Of a stretch of 64,000 bases of DNA, positions 1 to 9,418 are shown piece by piece. This DNA is from Aestuariivivens sediminicola (GTDB lineage: Bacteria; Bacteroidota; Bacteroidia; Flavobacteriales; Flavobacteriaceae). The stretch spans positions 248,001 to 312,000 of the forward strand of contig NZ_JAKMCM010000001.1 of the NCBI RefSeq assembly GCF_022662015.1, read 5' to 3'. Every line of letters begins with the position of its first letter. The first letter of the stretch is position 1. The notes beneath the pieces were generated by a model. That model was given only the letters and a program-made list of their open reading frames with translations. It was not told the DNA's origin and searched no databases. The position numbers and the translations under genes are program-made.

Positions 1-1603
1 ATTCTTCAAAATAGTGCCTTGATAGTTCATTCACCTTTTCGGGCATATCATCTGCGAGGTTATTGAGTTCAGCAGGATCATTTTTAATATCATAAAGTGC
101 AATAATTGATTCCCTGCCCTCCATGTGATCTAAATATATACCAGGCTCCAATTTACCAGTAAAGCGTAACAAATAGTCATCCTTGATGATTACCCAGGCA
201 GGGGGTGCAAATTCCCTTTCAGTTGAGTGTGTTTTTGTAGATTTTTCAATTAAATAACCCCATGCCGAGGAATGAATTCCAGACCAAACAAGATAATCAT
301 GAGGCTTTTCGTTAAATTGTCCTTTTAATACAGGTAACAAGCTTTTACCATCCAAACTATCCAGAGTGCCTAACCCTGTTGCCTCTAATAAAGTTGGCAT
401 GATATCCAGTGTAGAAACCATATTCCCCATAGTGCCGGATGTTCTAATTCCTTTTGGCCAGTGGATAAATAAAGGGACCCTGAATCCTCCTTGATAATAA
501 TTTCCTTTATGACCAGAAAAAGGAGCATTACCAGGTAGTGGTGATCCGATTTTATCACCGTTATAACTGCCCGCTGCCATAGCGCCATTATCAGATGTAA
601 AAACAATAATGGTATTTTCATAGATTCCTTTATTCTTTAAAAAATCTACAATCCGGTTAATATTATAATCGACACCATACATGTGCGCATAAAAATTATT
701 GAGACGAAAGGACTCGGAGTTAAATCGTTTCAAATATAAATCCGGTGCTTTAGGCTCCAGCGAATCATGGACAGCATGATAATGCAACTGTACATAGAAT
801 GGCTCGTTCTGATCAACCCTTTCCTTCATAAAGTTCATGGCTTTGTCGGTAAAAACATCGGTATTATATCCCTCCTGCTTGCCAGCATGCTTAAAATTTT
901 CCCATACCAGAGTTGAGTTATAAAACTGGCTGGCCCAGTAGTTATATCCGTAATAATAGTCAAATCCATTATTTAATGGGTTTTGCTGACGGGTTACCGA
1001 ACCTAAATATCCACTATTTTCAATTTCCTTATACACATCAGGATATTGTTCACGAATCTTTTGTCTATTAAGTTTTTCATTGATACCATGACGCTCCAAA
1101 ATATCAGGTATGATTTTCTCGTTGTGTTTTCCCAAATGCCATTTGCCAATATGTGCTGTTCTATAACCTGATTGCTGAAATTTCTCAGCCAAATGTGAAC
1201 CGGTAACTAAACCATGCGATTCACAGTCCTCAAGATTATACACACCCCATCTATTTTGCTGGGTAGCAGTTGCTATTCCTAAACGCGATGGCGAACACAA
1301 ACTGCTCGACGTATAAGCCTTGGTAAATAAGACACCATGCTCCACCAAAGTAGTTAGAGTTGGAATTGCCAGTTTTGTAAATTCCAGTGCTTGCGCTTTT
1401 GAATACCCATACAAGCTATCTTCTAAATGTGCAAAAAGAGGATTGAATCCATTGATAGTCAACGTATCGTTATAAACGCCAAATTGACCATAACCAAGGT
1501 CGTCCATCATTATAAACAATACATTTGGCTTTTCATCTCTTTGAGTACATCCCAAAAGAAATAGTGTCAAAAATAGTATAATCGAAGGTAGTTTTATTTT
1601 CAT
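1..1603 (-). CDS. Lipoprotein arylsulfatase (S1 family), C-terminus cut by window edge
   Basis: Hydrolyses sulfate esters, probably of sulfated polysaccharides, at the cell envelope. About 534 codons are visible and the frame is still open at base 1. The N-terminus has a lipoprotein signal (hydrophobic run then LFLLGC, Cys about residue 20). The metal-binding start NVLFIMMDDLGYG follows. The sulfatase signature is LCSPSRLG, with Cys103 the residue converted to formylglycine by a maturase not seen here. GKWHLGKHN and TSDNGA are further family motifs. Start 1603 was chosen because AAGGAAAAA lies just upstream; an in-frame ATG at 1621 is the alternative. The polysaccharide substrate cannot be read from the sequence. 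Confidence 0.93.
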   Translation of the reverse strand, partial: MKIKLPSIILFLTLFLLGCTQRDEKPNVLFIMMDDLGYGQFGVYNDTLTINGFNPLFAHLEDSLYGYSKAQALEFTKLAIPTLTTLVEHGVLFTKAYTSSSLCSPSRLGIATATQQNRWGVYNLEDCESHGLVTGSHLAEKFQQSGYRTAHIGKWHLGKHNEKIIPDILERHGINEKLNRQKIREQYPDVYKEIENSGYLGSVTRQQNPLNNGFDYYYGYNYWASQFYNSTLVWENFKHAGKQEGYNTDVFTDKAMNFMKERVDQNEPFYVQLHYHAVHDSLEPKAPDLYLKRFNSESFRLNNFYAHMYGVDYNINRIVDFLKNKGIYENTIIVFTSDNGAMAAGSYNGDKIGSPLPGNAPFSGHKGNYYQGGFRVPLFIHWPKGIRTSGTMGNMVSTLDIMPTLLEATGLGTLDSLDGKSLLPVLKGQFNEKPHDYLVWSGIHSSAWGYLIEKSTKTHSTEREFAPPAWVIIKDDYLLRFTGKLEPGIYLDHMEGRESIIALYDIKNDPAELNNLADDMPEKVNELSRHYFEE

Positions 1604-1621
1604 TTGCTTTTTCCTTGCCAT

Positions 1622-2081
1622 ATTCTTCTAAAATTCATTTAGATTTTTTTAAACACATAATTCAGCATTGGCATAACTGATTACATGCGTTTTAATTATT
1701 TTCAATTTAAAAGTTTAATTTCATTTAAAAAAGCTAAAAATGAGGCTTTTATATACCCTTCTTTTGTCTCTTATAAAGTGAATTTTAGTTTATAATGTTA
1801 AACGTTAAGTTCCTGTAGCAGCTATAAAATATTGCTTCATCAAAATTTATATTCTTCTTCCATATTTTGCCTTAAAATTTTAAATAGAGATGTTCATCCT
1901 GAAATACCAAAACAGAACAACCTAAACCCTAAAATAGCGCCCGCAAAATTGATCGATATCATTGCCTTAACCTTAAGCCTATACTACCTTTATAAAAACC
2001 CGAATTGGGAGTGAATGTGCAATGTAAAAAGTGTACAATGGCAAAAGCAGAGAGGAAATGATATGGGTGATATTATATTAT
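1622..2081. other. Divergent intergenic region, no gene supported
   Basis: About 460 bases lie between the minus-strand sulfatase and the plus-strand operon. The region is AT-rich and must hold the promoters of both. A 60-codon open frame at 1832-2014 has no recognisable protein features and no good ribosome binding site, so it is not called. A weak A/T-rich hairpin (AAAAGC / GCTTTT) lies near 1729-1750. Confidence 0.5.
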
Positions 2082-2762
2082 ATGGTTAAAAAAATTAAAG
2101 CAATTTCGATGTTAATTGCCCGATTTGAGCCCTTTAAAAGAGCGGTTCGAAGGGTGGTACTTATTGTTCTTATCCTACTGGTGGCAAGAGCCAGCGCCAT
2201 TCCTTCATTTTACCCAGATAACACAGGCGATGGCATCATTGTATTTCAGGTTTTAAGGAATGAAAACGTTATTGGGACCATTGAAATTCACAAAAGGTTT
2301 AGAGGCGATTCCATTATTTATACGGTCGATTGTGATGTGGAGGTGAAATTCATTTTTAAGTTCAATGCCGTGGGAAAAGAAAAGTATATTTTTAAGGATG
2401 GGACCTTAATTTATTCTTCGCTTTACAGAACACTCAATAAAAGCGTAAAAACCAATCACCGTATTCTTTATGACAACGGAACATACCGTCTGCAAACCCC
2501 GGAGAAGATTTCACCTTTAGAGTTGGATTACATTAAAAACAATCTCATGCTCCTTTATTTAAGCGAACCAATAGGGATCACCTCTGTTTTTTGTGATCAT
2601 AAACAGCAACGGGTAAATGTAAAACCTTTGGGCGCTGGTGTATATAAGGTTGATATTTCGAATGGTAAGTACAATATTTTTCATTATGAAAAAGGAAAAT
2701 GCATAAAGGTTGAGGCCGTGAGCCCTTTGTTTAGTGTCACTCTAATTCCCGTGCTGTCATGA
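2082..2762 (+). CDS. Secreted protein of unknown function (DUF6134-like)
   Basis: First gene of a four-gene operon. It has a long basic N-terminus, a hydrophobic segment and a likely signal-peptidase site (ARASA/IP). About 190 residues rich in beta-strand-type alternation follow, with no catalytic motif. The pattern of a secreted protein with a GTIEIHK strand resembles the DUF6134 group of Bacteroidota, but this assignment is from memory of the family and is tentative. The start is uncertain: GTG 2031, ATG 2058, ATG 2082 and ATG 2109 are all in frame; 2082 and 2109 give the most signal-peptide-like N-termini. The stop overlaps the next start by ATGA, so translation is probably coupled. Function unknown. 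Confidence 0.75.
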   Translation: MVKKIKAISMLIARFEPFKRAVRRVVLIVLILLVARASAIPSFYPDNTGDGIIVFQVLRNENVIGTIEIHKRFRGDSIIYTVDCDVEVKFIFKFNAVGKEKYIFKDGTLIYSSLYRTLNKSVKTNHRILYDNGTYRLQTPEKISPLELDYIKNNLMLLYLSEPIGITSVFCDHKQQRVNVKPLGAGVYKVDISNGKYNIFHYEKGKCIKVEAVSPLFSVTLIPVLS

Positions 2763-3430
2763 GTGCATCACATATAATATGGATCCTGATAAGCGCAAGT
2801 TTTGTAACCTATTTCGTTGTTTCCCTGTTTTATAAAAAACTCGGCATACACAATCTGCAGTCGGCTTTACAAGTACATGCTGGTTTGCGCCTCTTGAATT
2901 TAAAACATGGAATAGGTATCGTTCTCTTTGGAATTATCTTCTATATCATTGTACCGGAGTATCGCTTTCTGGTTCGTGTTGTGGAGGTACCAGGACTCAC
3001 GGTCCTCTCCTTGTTTTTGTTGACACTGTTTTTATCTGCCTACTTATCGCACGTATCCATAAAAAACCAAATCTCTAAAATCGGCAAGGTTGGCCTTTAT
3101 CATGTATCGGATGCCTGGCCTTATTTTGCAATTCGCTTTGCATTTCTGTTTTGTTATGAATTCTTTTTTAGAGGCGTATTGCTATATAAGTTTCTGGAAT
3201 TCAGCTCGCTTTCAACGGCCGTGTTCTACAGTACGGTGTTATATGTTTTAATTCACATTTTTGATTCCAGAAAGGAGATTTTAGGGGCCATACCTTTTGG
3301 AGTGGTATTATGTCTCTTTGCCTATTACACCCAGAGTATATGGTATGTTTTTCTTATTCATCTGTCATTATCGGCAGTTTATGAATTTTCCATGTTTTAT
3401 TATCTCACATTAAAAAATAAAGCGACATGA
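2759..3430 (+). CDS. CPBP-family (CAAX protease-like) membrane protein with altered motif 1
   Basis: A polytopic inner-membrane protein of 223 residues with about six hydrophobic segments. Around residues 133-138 it has YEFFFR, a version of the EExxxR motif of CPBP/Rce1-type intramembrane proteases. Possible histidine ligands are His166 (LIHIFD) and His201 (FLIHLS). The first glutamate of the motif, the catalytic one in studied Rce1 proteins, is Tyr133 here. The protein may therefore be non-proteolytic or use another residue. It is translationally coupled to both neighbours by ATGA overlaps at 2759 and 3427, so it very likely works with the secreted protein and the two oxidoreductases of this operon. 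Confidence 0.8.
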   Translation: MSASHIIWILISASFVTYFVVSLFYKKLGIHNLQSALQVHAGLRLLNLKHGIGIVLFGIIFYIIVPEYRFLVRVVEVPGLTVLSLFLLTLFLSAYLSHVSIKNQISKIGKVGLYHVSDAWPYFAIRFAFLFCYEFFFRGVLLYKFLEFSSLSTAVFYSTVLYVLIHIFDSRKEILGAIPFGVVLCLFAYYTQSIWYVFLIHLSLSAVYEFSMFYYLTLKNKAT

Positions 3431-4407
3431 AAGTATTAGTCACCGGTGCAACAGGATATATAGGCCATCAACTGGCACTAAAATTGGCCGATCAGAATTA
3501 TGAAGTGCATGCTCTTTTGCGAAATTTAAATTCTACTAAAATTCCCAGGCACGACAATATCATTCCCTTCAAGGGAAATATCTGCGCCTATGATACCGTT
3601 CAAAAGGCCGTAAAGCACTGCGACTATGTATTTCACACCGCCGCTTTTACCGATTTGAAATATCACAAAATAGATAAATTCTACAATACGAATGTGGTTG
3701 GAACAAAAAATGTGTTAGAAGCTTCCTTACGGGAAAACGTAAAGAAAGTGGTTTACACCAGTACCTTATCCACATTTGGTCCGGCACTTTATAAAACACC
3801 TATTACCGAGGAGCAACCCAGACTCGAGTCTTACGCCAACGATTATGAGCTTACAAAATCCATGTCTGAGGAAGTCGTTGCAGAATATGTCGAGAAAGGG
3901 GTGTTCTGCACCATTTTAAGCCCAACCCGAGTTTATGGCCCAGGCTTAAAAACCTATTCAAACGGCGTGAACGCGATCATATCAAAAATATTACACGATA
4001 AAGTTCTCTTTGTGCCTTCAAAATTAGATGTTGAAGCAAACTATGTATTTATCGATGATGTCGTCAATGCTGAATTATTGGCCCTCAAGAATGGGAAGGC
4101 TGGCGAGAAATACATTATCGGGGGAGAAAACTCAGATTATAAAACCTTGTTCAGCTATATCAAAAACATCTCGAAAAGTAAGATATCCATATTTCAGATC
4201 AACTATGATCTGGTCAAGAACTGTATTGCTTTTATCAATAATGTCAATGCCGCCTTTGGCAAAAGCTTTCTCTTGACACCTCAAGTTTTAGATTCCTTAT
4301 TTACCAACAGGAGTGCATCTTCACAAAAGGCCGTTTCAACTCTTAATTATAGAATTACGCCTTTAAAAACAGGACTCAAGCAAACTATTAACTATTTGTC
4401 TAAATAA
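3427..4407 (+). CDS. Extended SDR (NAD-dependent epimerase/dehydratase or 3-beta-HSD type)
   Basis: A 326-residue extended short-chain dehydrogenase. The Rossmann motif GATGYIG is at residues 7-13. The active site has Ser112/Thr113 and Tyr140-x3-Lys144 (YELTK). The sequence around TSTLSTFGP and PTRVYGPG resembles 3-beta-hydroxysteroid dehydrogenase and dihydroflavonol-reductase-like members, which oxidise or reduce hydroxyls on lipid-like or sugar substrates; the substrate here is unknown. Its start overlaps the stop of the CPBP gene (ATGA). The next gene, a classical SDR, follows after 7 bases, so two redox steps on one substrate are plausible. Confidence 0.88.
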   Translation: MKVLVTGATGYIGHQLALKLADQNYEVHALLRNLNSTKIPRHDNIIPFKGNICAYDTVQKAVKHCDYVFHTAAFTDLKYHKIDKFYNTNVVGTKNVLEASLRENVKKVVYTSTLSTFGPALYKTPITEEQPRLESYANDYELTKSMSEEVVAEYVEKGVFCTILSPTRVYGPGLKTYSNGVNAIISKILHDKVLFVPSKLDVEANYVFIDDVVNAELLALKNGKAGEKYIIGGENSDYKTLFSYIKNISKSKISIFQINYDLVKNCIAFINNVNAAFGKSFLLTPQVLDSLFTNRSASSQKAVSTLNYRITPLKTGLKQTINYLSK

Positions 4408-4414
4408 AACGATC

Positions 4415-5197
4415 ATGGCTAATCATTACGCATTAATTACAGGGGCAAGTCAGGGTTTCGGAAAATCAATGGCTTTGGAGTTCGCAAAGCGTAACATTAA
4501 TCTGTTACTGGTGGCTTTACCAAATTCCAAATTGTGGGCGCTTTCCTGGTTTATAAAAAAGAATTTTCAGGTCCGTACTTTATGTCTGGAACTGGATTTA
4601 AGTTTGAAGGACAGCTGCTATATCATTGACGATTTTATTCGAGACAATGCGCTTCAAATAAAATATTTGGTTAATAATGCCGGCATTTTAAGTCGGGGCT
4701 TTTTTGAAGACATGGATGATGCCTTTATTGTAAGGCAGATTAAGGTTAATGTTTTGGCGCCAACATTATTGACGAAACTTTTACTCGATAATCTAAAAAA
4801 GACATCTCCTTCGGCCATTTTAAATGTCAGTAGCATGGCGGCATTCTTTTCACTTCAAAAAAAACAGGTGTACGGAGCCACAAAAGCCTATTTGCTTTCA
4901 TTTTCCAAAAGTTTGAGAAAAGAATTAAAAAAAGATAATATCTCTGTGACCACGGTATGTCCGGGCGGATTAAATACGACGACGAGACTCTGCTATCAAA
5001 ACAGGATTTTAGGACTGCTTCCCCGAAAATCGTCCCTTAATCCGGAAGAGGCCGCCGTTATCGCTATTGACGCCATGATGAAAAGAAAAAACGTCATCAT
5101 TCCCGGTTTGATCAATAAATTCTTTATGCTTTTAGATAAGCTGTTACCGGAATTTGTAAAGGATATACTGACGAAGAGGGAGATTAAAAAAATATAA
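4415..5197 (+). CDS. Classical SDR oxidoreductase
   Basis: A 260-residue short-chain dehydrogenase/reductase with a cofactor motif TGASQGFG at residues 9-16, NNAG at 87-90, catalytic Ser139/140 and Tyr153-x3-Lys157 (YGATK). The sequence after the active site (VCPGG) is normal for the family. The C-terminus is basic with a hydrophobic helix, which could associate with membrane. It is the last gene of the four-gene operon and is followed by a strong bidirectional terminator. The substrate is unknown; a lipid or polyketide-like keto group is a guess from the neighbouring CPBP and 3-beta-HSD-like proteins. Confidence 0.9.
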   Translation: MANHYALITGASQGFGKSMALEFAKRNINLLLVALPNSKLWALSWFIKKNFQVRTLCLELDLSLKDSCYIIDDFIRDNALQIKYLVNNAGILSRGFFEDMDDAFIVRQIKVNVLAPTLLTKLLLDNLKKTSPSAILNVSSMAAFFSLQKKQVYGATKAYLLSFSKSLRKELKKDNISVTTVCPGGLNTTTRLCYQNRILGLLPRKSSLNPEEAAVIAIDAMMKRKNVIIPGLINKFFMLLDKLLPEFVKDILTKREIKKI

Positions 5198-5203
5198 AAA
5201 TTC

Positions 5204-5234
5204 AAAAAGGCCTATTATTAAATAGGCCTTTTTT
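5204..5234. terminator. Bidirectional rho-independent terminator
   Basis: A 13-bp perfect stem (AAAAAGGCCTATT, loop ATTA, AATAGGCCTTTTT) has T-runs in both orientations. It lies between the convergent SDR operon and the T9SS cargo gene and can end both transcripts. Confidence 0.92.
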
Positions 5235-5239
5235 AAAAA

Positions 5240-8200
5240 TTAATTTTTTATAAACTTTTTATAACAATAGCCATCATCTGTTTCAAAACCTAAAACATAT
5301 AACCCTTGTGGAAGCGTTTCCACATTTATCTGATTATTCTTTATAGTTCCATGCCTTTTACTGACACCGAACATGTCATAAATAGAATAGTTTGAACCAG
5401 AAGGGGATAGTGGACCTTTGATATTAATTATTTCATCTGCTCCATTTGGATACAAAATGAAGGTATTTGTAATTGTTTCAGATGGAATAAATCTTTGAGT
5501 TATTTTGCCTTTGTCATGCAGTACAGAAATTGTTATTTGTCTCTCGGTATAGTTCCATGAATCGTCAAAAACTCTAATTGTAATGTAATATTCCCTTCCA
5601 TTGCCATTTCCAGAACGTTCCGCTCTCAATAAAACATTATGCTCATCAACTATGTCCCAATCAGGAGCTTTATCGCCATCACCGAGGCCGTTTACAGGTT
5701 CATTACTCGAGATGTAAAGCTCTGTGGTAGCGATGTTACAATTATCTGAAGTCATATATGGTATGAAAACAGGAACCATTTTATGGTTTGGCGGCCAGAG
5801 AGGTTCGTATGTTTCTTCTAAATCTGAAATAACTGGAGGTTCATTATCAAATACGGTGACATTAAAACTACATGTCGCGGTATCACCGGTTGCATTGGTC
5901 AATACAAAGCTGTTTGTTGTTGTACCTACTGGGAAGAATGAACCACTTGGGAGACCTGAAGTCTGTTCAAGAGTTATGTCGCCTCCACAATTTACGGGAG
6001 GACTAATTTCCTGGAAGTCTACATAAGCCCCGCACATACCAGATAAATTTTCTAAGTAAATATCAGAAGGGCATTGCAGTTCAGGAATGGGACAGGTTGT
6101 TGCGATAAAATCATATTCCCCTGATAATCTGTTAAAAGTTATATCATAAGTTCCTTTAAGTACAGGAATATTGGGACCATTCTGCCACCCCATACCAGTT
6201 GGAAAAGCATATCCTCCCCAATTAACTGTCCAATCATTATCTTGTCTAAATTTTAACTCACCTTCCTCCAATGGAAAATTGGATAAATTGTAATTTTCTC
6301 CATCAGAGGTGGCCATGTCAACGTCCTCATACCATCCGTTAACTGCACTACCTAAAATACCTACTGAATGTTCTTGAACACCCAGATCTATTAAAACAAT
6401 GTTGTCAAAATAAATGGAGGCATTGTTAGTACCTAATTCAAAACTTAGCTTGTGTAAAGGAAAAACAAGGAAAGCATCAAAATCAATACTAATAGTTTGC
6501 CATTCTGTTGTAGCAGAATACAAATATCTATCAAATCCAATTAAATTGGTCCAATTACCACCCTCTTCACCCAAATATACTCCAAAAGAACGGTTAGAAT
6601 CTGCCCTAACATCAAAGGAAAGTTGATAAGAATGTCCCTGCTCCAGAGGAAAACCCCATTGCACTAATTGAACATCCCAAGTATTAAATCCTGAATTCGT
6701 TATTTGAAAGTTGCAAACTCCATTAGAGATTATGGGGTAGGCTTCAGCATTACTTACCCAATTTGTCCAAAAAGTCCACATATTTAGTGGCGGTGGGGGA
6801 GTGTTATAAGGAATAATTTCAGTGGTTTGATTAAAATCTCCATCATACAAAATGCTTTGGGATTCCATCCCAAGGTCTGTTAAAACTACATTATCGAAAT
6901 AAATTGTAATATCACTAGTTCCTAACTCGAAGCTCAATTTGTTTATATCAAAGACAGAATAAGCCACAAAAATTATTTTCACGGTTTGCCAAGCTGAATA
7001 TGAATCATATAAATATTGGGAACTTATTAAATTAGTCCAGTTCCCACCATTTTCTCCGACAAAAACACCAAATGAGCGTTGGGCATCCGATTTAACATCA
7101 AAAGATAATTCATAGGTGTGTCCTTCAGTTAATGGTAAACCCCATTGCCCTAGTTGTACATCATAGGTGTCATTTCCTGCATTGGAAATTTGAAATTTGC
7201 ATACGCCATTAACCATAGTTGGGTTGGCTGTTTGACCATTGTTAACCCAGTATGACCAAACATTCAGGGTTGGAGAAAATTGGTCGATAGGAATAATTTC
7301 AGTGGTTAAACTAAAATCACCATCATACAATAGGTCACTGCTGCCCGTACTAAAATCGCTCAAACTCCTCGGATAAATTTGTGCAACACCACCGAAGTGT
7401 CCCGCAACAGCAGTCAAGCTTGATAATGTTGCGTTAGGAATAACGGTTCCAATATAATCCGCGTTCCAATAGTCAATATACATTAAAACTGTATTCATAT
7501 TAGCATCTGTAACATGGTAGATACTTCCTGGGTTAAAAACTTCAAAACCATTGCCCTCTGCAATAGTCACATCATGTAGTTCGATAATTTCTGACTCATA
7601 GTTTAGAAAATCAGAGTTAAAATCAGATATTGTAACCACTTGAGGATTTACTGAATTACCAGAAGATTCTAAAACACCACTATCTACAGAAGGAATTAAA
7701 GTTATCTTGGAATCATTCAGGTAACGGGCTTGTCCTTTGAACCCTGTAACTTTATCTCCTATGCTAAAATGTGTTGATATCACAGCATCAATGTCTACTA
7801 TCATCAAACCAGATATTTGGCTGTCCTGAAGCCATAATCTATTATGAAAGTCGTTTCTTTGATTTACTAAAGACGCCCCTGTAATTTCATAATATAAACC
7901 CTCGCCATGGGCAGCAACGTGTGCTCTTAAAGCGGTGATGTCTGCAACGGCATTATAACCAAAAGTGTTGACGGTTAAGTTATAAGCTGATTCCGGATTT
8001 CCTAATGGAGCACCATCATTATCCACCAGGAAAGAGGATAAATAATATGTTTTATTCGGTAGCAGGGTAATAAATGAGGTTGCTACGGAAAGGTCATAAA
8101 TTGAACCACTATCGTGTAGTGTTCCGCCATCGGTGATGTTCGTTATAGACCATGAAATATACCCATCACCTTCTGTTCCGGTTCCGGGCTCCCCAACAAT

Positions 8201-8860
8201 AAAATTAGACACACTATATTCCAGATCACCGTTTAAATCTTCAGGGCCAGCGTCTGCCGTACTCCCGCTAGGGGGCATATTCATTAAATTTAGTTTAGGT
8301 TCTCCGGGCCCAAGATCAGTTAAAACAATATTATCAAAGTAGGTGGTTGTACTGTCAACACCTAAATCAAAACTTAGCTTATGAAGGGGAAACACAGTGT
8401 AGGCTTCAAATTCAATATGAATAGTTTGCCATTCTGTTGTGGCATAGTACAAATATCTGTCAAACCCTATCAGTGTTGTCCAATTTCCTCCATCTTCACC
8501 CAAATAAACACCGAAGGAACGGTTAGAATCAGCCCTGACATCAAACGAAAGTTGATAAGAATGTCCTTGTATAAGTGGAAAGCCCCATTGTGCCAATTGA
8601 ACATTCCATGCAGCATCCCCTGGATTTATGATGTGAAAGTTACATACGCCGTCAACAACTATCGGGCTCGCATCCGATCCGTTACCATAGAAATTCACCC
8701 AGTATGCCCATACATTTAAGGGTGGTTCGGGAGTGTCAAATGGTATGATTTCAGTGGTTTGACTGAAATCTCCATCGTATAAAATATTTTGTGATTGACC
8801 TACACTTAAGGTGAAGCTCATAATCACTAAAATCAATAATTTAAAGTAATTATTTTTCAT
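5240..8860 (-). CDS. Large T9SS-secreted protein with three carbohydrate-binding-like modules
   Basis: A 1206-residue surface or secreted protein. In order: signal peptide (1-23); module A (about 26-184); a fibronectin-like linker; an OB-fold region resembling DUF5689 (about 300-500); module B (510-664); module C (670-826); a SusE/SusF-like starch-binding type region (832-920); a HYR-like domain (923-1005); and a T9SS type A sorting domain ending KKFIKN (about 1130-1206). Modules A, B and C are near-copies resembling CBM4/9 jelly rolls (LYDGDFS start, YFDN end). No catalytic residues or glycosidase domain are visible, so a binding or adhesion role is likelier than catalysis. Confidence 0.85.
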   Translation of the reverse strand: MKNNYFKLLILVIMSFTLSVGQSQNILYDGDFSQTTEIIPFDTPEPPLNVWAYWVNFYGNGSDASPIVVDGVCNFHIINPGDAAWNVQLAQWGFPLIQGHSYQLSFDVRADSNRSFGVYLGEDGGNWTTLIGFDRYLYYATTEWQTIHIEFEAYTVFPLHKLSFDLGVDSTTTYFDNIVLTDLGPGEPKLNLMNMPPSGSTADAGPEDLNGDLEYSVSNFIVGEPGTGTEGDGYISWSITNITDGGTLHDSGSIYDLSVATSFITLLPNKTYYLSSFLVDNDGAPLGNPESAYNLTVNTFGYNAVADITALRAHVAAHGEGLYYEITGASLVNQRNDFHNRLWLQDSQISGLMIVDIDAVISTHFSIGDKVTGFKGQARYLNDSKITLIPSVDSGVLESSGNSVNPQVVTISDFNSDFLNYESEIIELHDVTIAEGNGFEVFNPGSIYHVTDANMNTVLMYIDYWNADYIGTVIPNATLSSLTAVAGHFGGVAQIYPRSLSDFSTGSSDLLYDGDFSLTTEIIPIDQFSPTLNVWSYWVNNGQTANPTMVNGVCKFQISNAGNDTYDVQLGQWGLPLTEGHTYELSFDVKSDAQRSFGVFVGENGGNWTNLISSQYLYDSYSAWQTVKIIFVAYSVFDINKLSFELGTSDITIYFDNVVLTDLGMESQSILYDGDFNQTTEIIPYNTPPPPLNMWTFWTNWVSNAEAYPIISNGVCNFQITNSGFNTWDVQLVQWGFPLEQGHSYQLSFDVRADSNRSFGVYLGEEGGNWTNLIGFDRYLYSATTEWQTISIDFDAFLVFPLHKLSFELGTNNASIYFDNIVLIDLGVQEHSVGILGSAVNGWYEDVDMATSDGENYNLSNFPLEEGELKFRQDNDWTVNWGGYAFPTGMGWQNGPNIPVLKGTYDITFNRLSGEYDFIATTCPIPELQCPSDIYLENLSGMCGAYVDFQEISPPVNCGGDITLEQTSGLPSGSFFPVGTTTNSFVLTNATGDTATCSFNVTVFDNEPPVISDLEETYEPLWPPNHKMVPVFIPYMTSDNCNIATTELYISSNEPVNGLGDGDKAPDWDIVDEHNVLLRAERSGNGNGREYYITIRVFDDSWNYTERQITISVLHDKGKITQRFIPSETITNTFILYPNGADEIINIKGPLSPSGSNYSIYDMFGVSKRHGTIKNNQINVETLPQGLYVLGFETDDGYCYKKFIKN
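6383..8785 (-). repeat. Three internal coding repeats (carbohydrate-binding-like module)
   Basis: Three copies of a unit of roughly 470 bases lie in one gene: 8309-8785 (A), 6869-7333 (B) and 6383-6853 (C). A and C are the closest pair, sharing runs such as GHSYQLSFDVRADSNRSFGV at the protein level. B is more divergent. B and C are nearly adjacent, while A is separated by the OB-fold region. The arrangement suggests duplication within the gene. Confidence 0.85.
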
Positions 8861-9418
8861 AATTATATTATTTAAAAATTATATTGCGCTATAAGTATTA
8901 TGAGAAATACGATTTGATCAATTCTCAACTTACGTAATTATGGGCGCTAAGTAAATGATATATATCAGTGAAGGCTTTTGAATGAAATACACGGAGAAAG
9001 GAATCAAAAAATCCAAATGATCTGAAGCGACGCAAATTCCAATACGTTAGTGAGCACCCTTCTACCGAAGAAATAAATCCTTTTTTTTGGGGGGGGTCTG
9101 TATAGTGCAATCTAAACACAGCTTTTTAAGGTTTTAGAAGTCTTTACTATTTTCTTAGGATTATCCTGTCGAAATCATTATCGCCCGTATATCAGAGTTT
9201 TCTTTTGAAATGAATAGCAGGGTTTATTCCTCTCGCATCTAAAGATTATAACAAAAAGATATAATCAAAAAGCACTTAACATTTTTTAAATGTATTTTAA
9301 TTTTTGCCCTCTTTACATGTGTTTCTAAGTAAGATTTTGAGAACACTCAAAGCACAACGCAACAGGAACTTCTTCGTCAATTTAGAGTCGGGTATAGCGG
9401 CTGAACAATGTGCTGTAT
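8861..9418. other. Intergenic region with a T8G8 homopolymer tract, no gene supported
   Basis: A 558-base gap lies upstream of the T9SS cargo gene and downstream of the minus-strand aminopeptidase. It contains a run of eight T then eight G at 9081-9096. A 64-codon minus-strand frame (8925-9119) spans this tract but has no recognisable features. The promoter of the cargo gene should lie here; no clear -7 element was picked out. Confidence 0.5.

Noticed and set aside
1832-2014. 60-codon plus-strand open frame upstream of the four-gene operon
   Set aside because: No ribosome binding site, no domain or signal, and composition like the surrounding non-coding DNA.
8925-9119. 64-codon minus-strand open frame across the T8G8 tract
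   Set aside because: Depends on the homopolymer tract, no recognisable features.
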